Shown here: positions 7,648 through 13,758 of the stretch, one piece after another
Layout of the letters: each line of letters opens with the position of its first letter
How positions within the stretch are numbered: the stretch's first letter is position 1
Origin: an uncultured Halomicronema sp.
Lineage (GTDB): Bacteria; Cyanobacteriota; Cyanobacteriia; Phormidesmidales; Phormidesmidaceae
Direction of reading: 5' to 3'
Assembly (NCBI GenBank): GCA_937897665.1
Contig: CALCPB010000117.1
Location: 1 to 13,758 of the forward strand
Length of the DNA stretch: 13,758 nt
The notes under the pieces: generated by a model
Seen by the model: the letters and a program-made list of their open reading frames with translations, nothing else
The model's database searches: none
Told to the model about the DNA's origin: nothing
Translations under genes and position numbers: made by a program

Positions 7648-8847
7648 ATGACGACCCAACGTATTTGCATCACCACCTTAGAATTTCCGCCTGATGTGGG
7701 TGGCGTCGGTGAATCCGTCGCTCGCATTGCTCGCATGATGCAGGCCATCGGCTACGAAGTGCATGTGGCCGTGTTTCATTCCAAACAGCGTAAGGATGAC
7801 ACACTGCGGCGATCGCAGTGCCTGTCTAAAATTCAAGACGGCCTCTACGTGCACCGTCTATACCCCGCCATTCGCTCTGAAAATCCCATCGTGCAAGACT
7901 TCCTCAGTGAAGTCTATTTCCTGTTAGAGCAGCTGCATCAGCAATTTCAGTTCAGCCTGTTCCACGGCTTTTTTATCAACGAAACGGGCTTTTTGACGAC
8001 CCTGTTGGCCAAAGAGCTGGGCATCCCCGTCATCAACAGTGTGCGGGGCAGCGACCTGCACAAGCACGTGTTTAACCCCAAGCAGCATGGTCAGGTCACG
8101 TGGACTTTGGCCAATTCTGACTGGGTCACCTGCGTCAGCGATGCCCTTAAAGAGCGGGCCTGTGTACTGGTGCCCGAACTGCGCCCCCGCGTCACCGCCT
8201 TTTGGAACTCGATTCAACCGCTGAATCTGGCCCATCTGCCCACCCCCACTCACCACGATCGCCTGCAGGGCACCGTCATTGGCTCAGTCGGTCGGTTTCG
8301 CGACAAAAAAGGGCTGGAATATTTGCTCGATGCGGGGGCTGAGCTGGCTCGCCAGCAGCCCATCACCCTGTTGCTGGTCGGCGATTACGCCGATCGCGAA
8401 CGCACCTACTGGCAACAGCAGGTCGCCGATAGCCCCCTGCGCGATCAGGTCATTCTCACCGGTTTGGTTGACCGCCGCGAAGCGCTGGCCTACCTGCCCT
8501 ACATCGATATCTTCGCCGTGCCCTCACTGCATGACGGCTGCCCCAACGCCATGTTAGAAGCCATGCTGGCCGAACGGGCCATCGTCGGTACCGATGTCGA
8601 TGCCATTGGCGAAATTTTGTGCGATCACAGCAACGCTCTTGTCGTGCCTCCGGGCAATAGTCATGCCCTCGCCTATGCCCTCTGGCAACTGCTGCAATCG
8701 CCGGCCCTGCGCCAAAAACTGGGCCAGCAAGCACGTGACACCGTGTTGACCCAACTCGCCCCCGCCGGCGAGCAAAAAAATTGGGCTCAGGTTTACCTAC
8801 GGGTCCTGCAGCCCCAGTCTGAGCCCGTGTTTGCGCTGTCGGCCTAA
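7648..8847 (+). CDS. GT4-family glycosyltransferase
   Basis: The 399-residue protein is a GT-B, GT4-type transferase. The N-terminal domain starts ICITTLEFPPDVGGVGES, with the GGVG loop (18-21) that contacts donor or acceptor in GT4 enzymes. NSVRGSDLH (130-138) and SDWVTCVSDALKE form the cleft strands. The C-terminal domain begins GSVGRFRDKKGLEYLL (212-227) and carries the signature as D-x7-E (DGCPNAMLE, 296-304), followed by AIVGTDVDAIGE and GNSHALAYAL. The motifs are complete and the length is normal for the family. The start lies 41 bases after the previous stop behind a C/T-rich leader with no Shine-Dalgarno. It is only loosely similar to the GT4 enzyme at 5073, so the two probably transfer different sugars. 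It is most likely a later step of the same glycan or glycolipid pathway. Confidence 0.93.
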   Translation: MTTQRICITTLEFPPDVGGVGESVARIARMMQAIGYEVHVAVFHSKQRKDDTLRRSQCLSKIQDGLYVHRLYPAIRSENPIVQDFLSEVYFLLEQLHQQFQFSLFHGFFINETGFLTTLLAKELGIPVINSVRGSDLHKHVFNPKQHGQVTWTLANSDWVTCVSDALKERACVLVPELRPRVTAFWNSIQPLNLAHLPTPTHHDRLQGTVIGSVGRFRDKKGLEYLLDAGAELARQQPITLLLVGDYADRERTYWQQQVADSPLRDQVILTGLVDRREALAYLPYIDIFAVPSLHDGCPNAMLEAMLAERAIVGTDVDAIGEILCDHSNALVVPPGNSHALAYALWQLLQSPALRQKLGQQARDTVLTQLAPAGEQKNWAQVYLRVLQPQSEPVFALSA

Positions 8848-9151
8848 GGCCCGTTAAGTGTTTGCGCCCAAACCACAGATCGTATTCAAAGATTCTCTCT
8901 GTCAGGGTGTGACCGTACCCAACCCCGGCGATCGAAATGTTGTTTTAACGTCAGTTCGGGTTAAGGCAAAACCGGTTACTTTCCCCTCCCAGGAGGAGAT
9001 TTGGCCCTCAAACTATCCGCAGATCCCTTGTCAGTCTTATCCCGACCTCAGGTTGTTTTAACCATCTCCTACAGGCGTGACAGTTGCGCCCGTCCAGCCT
9101 GAATCCGAACGATCAGGCTTTGCTCACCGTCCACCTATCCTTCTATTTGCT
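8848..9151. other. Intergenic gap carrying one copy of a dispersed element
   Basis: This 304-bp gap (229 bp if a GTG at 9077 is the start of the next gene) breaks the otherwise tight gene spacing. It holds the repeat copy at 8945-9004. The open frame across 8858-9061 runs through that repeat and shows no protein signature, so I do not call it. No clear promoter is visible, although the gap is long enough for one. Confidence 0.5.
8945..9004 (+). repeat. Dispersed repeat element, copy A
   Basis: The 60-bp unit begins TTAACGTCAGTTCGGGTT (8945-8962) and ends TTTCC-C-CTCC-CA-GGAGG-A-GATTTG (to about 9003). Its inverted partner is at 10675-10733: the first 18 bases are identical in reverse complement, the middle is diverged, and the last 25 or so differ at about four positions. 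The CTCC..GGAG core can fold into a small hairpin. It looks like a non-coding dispersed repeat of the kind found many times in cyanobacterial genomes. Confidence 0.7.
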
Positions 9152-10201
9152 ATGCATCCCAACATCACCCTCATCGTCTCGCCGCGCGAGCGCTTTAGCC
9201 ACACTCGCCAGGCGCTCGAAAGCCTCTATGACAACACCGAGCTGCCTTTTCAGCTGGTTTATGTCGACGGCGGCTCCCCGCGCCAGACCCGCGACTATCT
9301 CCAGCAAAAATCCATCGAGCACGGCTTTGAGATCGTGCGCACCGAAAGCTACCTGGCCCCCAACCAGGCCCGCAATCTCGGCCTAGCCAAAGCCACCACC
9401 GAATACGTCGTCTTCATCGATAACGACGTCGAAGTGGCCCCCGGCTGGCTGCGTCACCTCGTCGCCTGCGCAGATGAGACCCAAGCGACTGCCGTTTGTC
9501 CGCTCACCTGCATTGGCCAACCCCTTGGCCACAAAATTCACCTGGCCGGGGGCGAAGCCCGTATCGTGCTGCAGGTCAAAGGGGACGATCGCCAGCGTCG
9601 AGTCCACGAAAAACATTACTTCGTCAATCGTCTCGTGGCCGATGTGCAAGACCAACTGCAGCGTCGTCAGTGCGAATTTGCCGAATTTCACTGTGTGCTC
9701 GTGCGGCGATCGCTGTTCGACACCATTGGCCCTCTCGATGAAAACCTGCTGAGCACCCGCGAACACATCGACTTTTGCCTCACCTTGGCACGGGTCGGCG
9801 GCACCGTTTACTGCGAGCCCGCTGCCGTCGTCACCTATGTGCCAGCCGTGCTGTGGCGGCCCTCTGACCTGACCTTCTTTATGCTGCGCTGGAGTGATGA
9901 ATGGGAAATTCGCAGCCTCAAATATTTCCGTAAAAAGTGGGACTTGCCCAAAAAAGATAAATACTTCCGCAAGCGCTATCGCCGTCTGGGCTACCGGCGT
10001 CACCAAGCCTTTATCAAACCCTGGGTCAAACGGCTGCTCTGGGGTCAAGCGCCCCCTGCTGTTATGCGTCCCCTGGTTGCCCTCGATCATCAGCTCAACC
10101 GCTGGCTTAGCGATCGCTACTATCGTCAGCATCCAGACCGCGTCAAACTGCCCAAACGCCCTATCGTCCCAGTCAGCCAAGCCCGCGATCTGGTGGCGTA
10201 G
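9152..10201 (+). CDS. GT2-family (GT-A fold) glycosyltransferase
   Basis: The 349-residue protein (from ATG 9152) is an inverting GT-A transferase of family GT2. It opens MHPNITLIVSPRERF. It has VDGGS (38-42), the NQARNLGLAKA helix (71-81), and the metal- and nucleotide-binding DXD motif as IDNDVEV with D90-N91-D92. The acceptor-side GPLDENLLSTREHIDFCL (193-210) matches the usual G-x-x-D-E ... E-D-like element. A GTG at 9077 would add 25 residues with no conserved features; I prefer the ATG because the first strand starts right after it. Residues 257-294 are strikingly basic (17 Lys/Arg in 38), possibly for contact with anionic lipid or an anionic acceptor. It is the only GT-A enzyme in the cluster and is flanked by inverted repeat copies. 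The substrate is unknown. Confidence 0.9.
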   Translation: MHPNITLIVSPRERFSHTRQALESLYDNTELPFQLVYVDGGSPRQTRDYLQQKSIEHGFEIVRTESYLAPNQARNLGLAKATTEYVVFIDNDVEVAPGWLRHLVACADETQATAVCPLTCIGQPLGHKIHLAGGEARIVLQVKGDDRQRRVHEKHYFVNRLVADVQDQLQRRQCEFAEFHCVLVRRSLFDTIGPLDENLLSTREHIDFCLTLARVGGTVYCEPAAVVTYVPAVLWRPSDLTFFMLRWSDEWEIRSLKYFRKKWDLPKKDKYFRKRYRRLGYRRHQAFIKPWVKRLLWGQAPPAVMRPLVALDHQLNRWLSDRYYRQHPDRVKLPKRPIVPVSQARDLVA

Positions 10202-10229
10202 GGTGCGTCATCGCAGGGCATGACGCACC
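10202..10229. terminator. Perfect 10-bp palindrome directly after the GT2 stop
   Basis: GGTGCGTCAT (10202-10211) is the exact reverse complement of ATGACGCACC (10220-10229), with an 8-base loop. It starts one base after the stop codon. There is no T-tract, so it may be a REP-type palindrome that stabilises or ends the message rather than a classical intrinsic terminator. Palindromes of this GGTGCGT...ACGCACC type recur in cyanobacteria, to my recollection. Confidence 0.55.
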
Positions 10230-10368
10230 GCAGCCCATCTGCTGCTGCTGAATTGGGCCAATGCCACAACACCCTCGACATCAATCCTGCTATTTAGAAG
10301 TCGGTCAAAGCTATGCCTGCCATAGCCTCTAGACCATGCCTACGCGGATTAACCTCACCGCCTGTGGC

Positions 10369-10391
10369 ACCTCTCCTTCTCAAGGAGAGGT
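10369..10391 (+). terminator. Perfect 10-bp stem with 3-base loop, terminator-like
   Basis: ACCTCTCCTT (10369-10378), loop CTC, then AAGGAGAGGT (10382-10391), followed on the plus strand by TTATCAAAAA. The stem is perfect and the loop tight. The trailing T-run is short, so termination is plausible rather than certain. CTCTCC...GGAGAG palindromes are also a common cyanobacterial repeat type. Confidence 0.45.
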
Positions 10392-10493
10392 TTATCAAAA
10401 ATCTGCAGAAGAATTTTTCCTGATTGAGACAGGAGTTCTGGTTCTTCTCCCCAATAAGGCTACGGCTTCATTTTTATCCCCTGCATTGGGTTA

Positions 10494-10584
10494 GATCCCC
10501 CTTAATCCCCCTTAAAAAGGGGGACATCCCAGTTCAAATTGGATAGAGCCCCCTTGTTAAGGGGGCAGCGACAGCAGGGGGATC
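10494..10584. mobile_element. MITE-like palindromic element
   Basis: Terminal inverted repeats GATCCCCC (10494-10501) and GGGGGATC (10577-10584) enclose two internal hairpins: CCCCCTT-aaa-AAGGGGG (10507-10523) and GCCCCCTT-gtt-AAGGGGGC (10548-10566), both perfect. The core resembles the AATCCCCCTTAAAAAGGGGGAC repeat that I know as widespread in filamentous cyanobacteria. There is no coding capacity and no obvious target-site duplication. It is probably a non-autonomous miniature element or a decayed remnant. Confidence 0.6.
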
Positions 10585-10674
10585 GGCCGTTCTAGAAATG
10601 TGCATAAGCAGAAGCCTTAATAAACCTGAGTTCAGGATAAGAATAAGTAACGCTTTTACCCGCCTACGGAGCCT

Positions 10675-10733
10675 CAAATCCCCTCCCAGGAGTGGAAATA
10701 TCCAGCTTCGGTTTGAACCCGAACTGACGTTAA
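10675..10733 (-). repeat. Dispersed repeat element, copy B (inverted relative to copy A)
   Basis: AACCCGAACTGACGTTAA (10716-10733) is the exact reverse complement of the first 18 bases of copy A at 8945. The other end (10675 to about 10699) matches copy A's CTCC..GGAGG..GATTTG end with about four differences. The two copies bracket the GT2 gene in opposite orientation, about 1.67 kb apart. Confidence 0.7.
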
Positions 10734-10833
10734 TAAGGAGAGGAGAGGTTCTACAGCCAGTAAAACTGCCGCCGCCCATCTCGTGGTGCGTTGGGCTAAC
10801 GCCGCAATACCCCTACACCGTTGTCTTATCACC

Positions 10834-12672
10834 ATGCCTAAACCTAAAAAACAAACTCTGGGGGCCGCGTTGCCCAGCCTGGGCAAAATCCTGCGTCATT
10901 TTTGGCCGCATTTGCGACAGCAGCAGGGGCTAATCGGCACCGCCTTTATCGCCCTCCTGGCCGAAACCGCCATGCGCCTGCTGGAACCCTGGCCCCTCAA
11001 ACTGATGTTCGATCGCGTCATTCTGCCAGGATTTCAGGCTGACTCGGCGGTTTTGCCAGGGCCGTGGAACCTATCACCCATTGCTTTGCTTACGGGATTA
11101 GCGATCGCCCTAGTGCTGATTGCGGCCCTACGCGGCATGTTTGCCTACGTCAGCGCCGTCAACATGGCCGTCGCGGCGACCCGCATCATGACCGACATCC
11201 GCAGCACACTGTACAGTCACCTGCAGCGGCTATCCCTCTCCTTCCACAATCAGGCCAAAAGCGGTGACCTGATCACCCGCGTCACCTACGACATTGAGCG
11301 CCTGCGAGAGGTCACCGTTGTCGCCGTGCTGCCGTTGCTCGCCAATACGCTGACTTTGCTGGGCATGGTTGGCGTTATGTTCTTTTTGAACTGGGAGCTG
11401 GCCCTGATCGCGATCGCGATTTTGCCCCTGTTTTTGTTCACTACCCGCCATATGGGCGGCAAAATTCAGACCGTGGCCCGGCGACAACGTAAGCGCGAAG
11501 GCGCAATGGCAGCCTCAGCGGCGGAGGCGATCGGGGCCATGCAGGTGGTGCAGGCGCTGTCGCTAGAATCCATGCTGGAAAAATCCTTTGCCAAGCAAAA
11601 CCAAAAGAGCCTGAAAGAAAGCGCCGAAGCGCAGCGGCTGCGAGCGGGGCAGGAACGGTTGGTCGAGATCCTCGTGGCCGTCGCGACGGCCCTCGTGCTC
11701 TGGCGTGGCGTGCAGCTCACCATCCAGGGGGCAGTCACCCCCGGCGACCTGCTCGTTTTCATCACTTACCTCAAAGTCGCCTTTAAGCCCATGCGCCAGC
11801 TGGCTAAATACACCGGGCAAATCGCCAAAGCCACTGCTTCAGGCGAACGCATCATTAGCCTGATGGAAATTCAACCCGACGTCCGTGACTGCCGGGGCGC
11901 GATCGCCGCTCCGCCCTTGCTCGGGGCCGTACAGTGCCAAAACGTCACCTTTGCCTACCGCCCCGAGCAAGGCATTTTGCGCAACCTGAGCTTTACCGTG
12001 CAGCCAGGAGAGCAGGTGGCGATCGTCGGCCCCTCCGGTAGCGGTAAATCAACCCTCGTCAGCCTGCTGCTGCGCCTTTACGACTCGATTGAAGGCTGCG
12101 TGCTGATCGACGGTCACGACCTGCGCTAATATACCCTCGCCTCCCTGCGCCCCCAGATCAGCATCGTGCTGCAAGATAGCGTGCTCTTTGCCGCCAGCGT
12201 CGGCGACAACATTGCCTACGGCAACCCCCACGCCACCCCCGATGACATTGTGGCCGCCGCCCAACTCGCCAATGCCCATGAGTTCATCATGGCCCTACCC
12301 GACGGCTACGACACGCCGCTCGGTGAACGCGGTGCGACCTTATCTGGCGGGCAACGCCAGCGCCTCGCGATCGCCCGAGCCGCCGTCCGCAATGCCGCGA
12401 TCGTCATTCTGGATGAACCCACGACCGGCCTCGATAACGCCAGTGAGCATCTCGTCACCGAGGCCCTCCAGCGCCTCACCCAAAATCGCACCACCTTCTG
12501 GATTTCTCATAACCTTCACACCGTTCAAGACGCCGATCAAATCTTTTATCTCGAACAGGGCCAGCTACAAGAACGCGGCACCCACCCCGAACTCATGGCC
12601 CTCAACGGTCACTACGCCCGGCTCTACCGCCTGCAAGAAAATCAATCCGCCTTAGCCGTCGGCACTTCCTAG
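10834..12672 (+). pseudogene. ABC exporter half-transporter (MsbA/MDR type) with in-frame stop
   Basis: The intact frame would give a 612-residue TMD-NBD half-transporter, the usual size for type IV (MsbA-like) exporters that homodimerise to move lipids, glycolipids or glycans. An N-terminal elbow (PLKLMFDRVILP) and hydrophobic helices at about 82-106, 163-183, 185-203, 278-296 and 304-316 mark the membrane domain. The nucleotide-binding domain has Walker A GPSGSGKST (399-407), Q-loop Gln447, signature LSGGQ (503-507), Walker B IVILDE (523-528) and H-loop His559. Codon 432 is TAA (12127-12129), between Walker A and the Q-loop, where relatives read an ordinary residue in an 'LRxYTLASLR' segment. 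Everything beyond is in the same frame and undamaged. As written, the product would stop after residue 431 with half an NBD. A GTG at 12166 could restart a 168-residue tail fragment lacking Walker A. Start ATG 10834 is chosen over an upstream TTG/GTG that lacks conservation. The cause may be a recent nonsense mutation or a base error. Confidence 0.85.
12127..12129 (+). other. In-frame TAA splitting the ABC exporter
   Basis: The codons read CTG CGC TAA TAT ACC CTC GCC. The protein flow is IDGHDLR-stop-YTLASLRPQISIVLQ, and the only disruption in 1.8 kb is this codon. One substitution from CAA, GAA or AAA would explain it. There is no frameshift and no loss of downstream motifs. Confidence 0.9.
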
Positions 12673-12678
12673 CCTGAA

Positions 12679-12705
12679 CCCTCGTCACTCTCCCTACCCT
12701 CACCC
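12679..12705 (-). other. Potential G-quadruplex on the minus strand
   Basis: Four CCC runs on the plus strand (12679-12681, 12692-12694, 12697-12699, 12703-12705) mean four GGG runs on the minus strand, with loops of 3, 2 and 10 bases. It lies in the 97-bp gap between the exporter and the phosphatase gene. One long loop makes folding uncertain. Confidence 0.3.
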
Positions 12706-12769
12706 TGGGCTCCAGCGCTCCCTACCATTCCCGACCCGCTACTCTCCACCCTCTACCCTCCTCACTCCC

Positions 12770-13758
12770 ATGATTGCTCAACTCCGTTCCCCCTCACCAC
12801 CGTCAACCTTTCTCCCCGGCTACCATCTCCCGCCCATCGCTCCCACCAGCACCCGCGTCATTTTGCTGCGCCATGGTCGCAGCGATCGCAACGACGCGGG
12901 TTGCTATCAGGGCAGTAGCGATGTCGGCCAGCTCACCCCTAGTGGCCTGGCCGCCTCTCAAGTGATGGGACAATACCTGACCCGCTGCCCCATCCAGGCG
13001 GTTTACGTTAGCCCCCTCAGACGAGCTAAAGATACCGCCGCCGCCCTTTTACCCCACCTCACGACCCCCACACTCAAACGCGTGAGCACCCACAGTCTGC
13101 TGCGCGAGATCAGCCTGCCCGCTTGGGAAGGATTGCGCTATGAAGACGTGCGATCGCACCAGTCAGCGGCCTACCACACCTGGCAAACTGCTCCTCACGA
13201 GTTTCAAATGTGGCCGGAGCGGGGCGAGCCCTGTTACCCAGTGCGTGACCTCTACCAATGCGCCCAGCAGTTTTGGCACACTACCCTGCCTCACCATCAC
13301 GGCCAGACGATTCTCATCGTTAGTCATGGCGGCACCAACCAAGCGCTAATCAATACCGCGCTGCAGCGTTCCCCCCAAGCCCATCACAGCCTGCAGCAAA
13401 CCCATAGCGGGCTCACCGTTTTTGATGTGGATGCCACCTTCCATCAGCCCGCTCAGCTACACCTGCTGAATCTAACCCTAGGCTCTGCTCCCAGCGCGAT
13501 CGCTGCACCCCATTTACCCAAACTCAAAGCTGGCAAACAAGGCGTGAGATTGCTGCTTCTGCCCTATCAGCCGGGCCTGATGCCCGATCCGACCCTGGCC
13601 TCAATGCTGCGATCTGCCACGATTCAGGCGGCAGTCGTCGAAGATCACCAAACTGCCGCTTGCCCTCAGCCCTATGCCTGTCATCGCATCGCCGAATCGG
13701 TGCTTACCCACAACCCTGAAACGGTCGTGCTATCTGTGCAGCGATCGCACTTCTGGCA
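12770..13758 (+). CDS. Histidine phosphatase (phosphoglycerate-mutase superfamily), 3' end outside window
   Basis: The open frame has 329 codons and runs off the window. Residues about 28-235 form a histidine phosphatase domain: ILLRHGRSDRN (31-41) with catalytic His35 and phosphate-binding Arg34, Arg84/85 in YVSPLRRAKDTA, acidic Glu113 in LLREISLPAWEG, and the second catalytic His186 in LIVSHGGTN. All core residues are present, so it should be an active phosphatase or mutase via a phospho-histidine. A Pro-rich stretch precedes the domain, and an extension from about 240 onward (KQGVRLLLLPYQPG and beyond) does not match the catalytic core and continues past the window; it could be a degenerate second domain. 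The start ATG follows a C/T-rich leader with no Shine-Dalgarno. Next to transferases and an exporter, it may act on a sugar- or lipid-phosphate intermediate, but that is inference. Confidence 0.9.
   Translation, partial: MIAQLRSPSPPSTFLPGYHLPPIAPTSTRVILLRHGRSDRNDAGCYQGSSDVGQLTPSGLAASQVMGQYLTRCPIQAVYVSPLRRAKDTAAALLPHLTTPTLKRVSTHSLLREISLPAWEGLRYEDVRSHQSAAYHTWQTAPHEFQMWPERGEPCYPVRDLYQCAQQFWHTTLPHHHGQTILIVSHGGTNQALINTALQRSPQAHHSLQQTHSGLTVFDVDATFHQPAQLHLLNLTLGSAPSAIAAPHLPKLKAGKQGVRLLLLPYQPGLMPDPTLASMLRSATIQAAVVEDHQTAACPQPYACHRIAESVLTHNPETVVLSVQRSHFW

Larger units (their letters stand above)
10202..10833. other. Repeat-rich intergenic region between GT2 and ABC exporter genes
   Basis: This 632-bp stretch has no credible gene. 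Both strands are interrupted by stops, and the short frames (10534-10779 minus, 10598-10933 plus) run through repeats. It holds four separate repeat structures, at 10202-10229, 10369-10391, 10494-10584 and 10675-10733. A promoter for the exporter gene could lie here, but I cannot assign one. The density of palindromes suggests repeated insertion of short non-autonomous elements. Confidence 0.6.

Noticed and set aside
8858..9061. 67-codon plus-strand frame between the GT4 and GT2 genes
   Set aside because: It runs through the dispersed repeat at 8945-9004, lacks an ATG and has no protein signature.
9383..10180. Long open frame (265 codons) on the minus strand opposite the GT2 gene
   Set aside because: It is antisense to a gene with clear GT2 motifs, has no recognisable domain, and is explained by GC-rich codon bias on the other strand.
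12127..12129. Programmed recoding of the TAA as a sense codon
   Set aside because: TAA is the stop least prone to programmed readthrough, no stimulatory structure is obvious just downstream, and a single base change is a simpler explanation.
10834..12672. Naming the exporter hepA (heterocyst envelope polysaccharide)
   Set aside because: The architecture is shared by many exporters, and no other heterocyst-island gene can be recognised in the window.
1..13758. CRISPR arrays, tRNA or rRNA genes
   Set aside because: I saw no regularly spaced direct repeats and no cloverleaf or rRNA-like conserved sequence on either strand.

Overview
The window is very probably from a cyanobacterium. The octamer GCGATCGC (HIP1) occurs about twenty times, in both coding and intergenic DNA. 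Base composition is moderately GC-rich, most genes lack a Shine-Dalgarno sequence, and intergenic DNA carries palindromic repeats of the 'AATCCCCCTTAAAAAGGGGGAC' type common in filamentous cyanobacteria. A Leptolyngbya-like filamentous lineage would fit, but that is an impression and was not tested.

The left third (minus strand) is a two-component signalling cassette, transcribed leftwards. It holds a membrane sensor histidine kinase (3051-1549), an OmpR-family response regulator overlapping it by one base in TAATG (1549-878), and 145 bp further on a stand-alone receiver-domain protein (732-340). The first 339 bases hold no convincing gene, only two small inverted repeats and a possible relic of a trypsin-like protease.

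A 764-bp non-coding region (3052-3815) separates this cassette from a rightward cluster. It contains a strong hairpin, a second inverted repeat, spaced GAATCTTC repeats and a 14-bp palindrome. These are plausible regulatory sites for one or both divergent units.

The right two thirds (plus strand) form a glycoconjugate gene cluster: a MurG-like GT-B glycosyltransferase (3816-5018), a GT4 enzyme (5073-6386), a second MurG-like enzyme overlapping it by ATGA (6383-7606), another GT4 enzyme (7648-8847), a GT2 enzyme (9152-10201), an ABC exporter (10834-12672) and a histidine phosphatase cut by the window end (12770 onward). Together they look like a pathway in which nucleotide-sugar-dependent transferases assemble a glycan or glycolipid and an MsbA-type half-transporter moves it across the membrane. 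No polymerase, Wzx flippase or Wzm/Wzt pair is visible. The product cannot be read from the sequence.

Three things stand out. The ABC exporter reading frame is broken by a single in-frame TAA between Walker A and the Q-loop, while everything downstream remains intact and in frame. The GT2 gene is bracketed by two inverted copies of a roughly 60-bp dispersed element. The gap between the GT2 and ABC genes is a palindrome-rich repeat hot spot that includes a MITE-like 91-bp unit.
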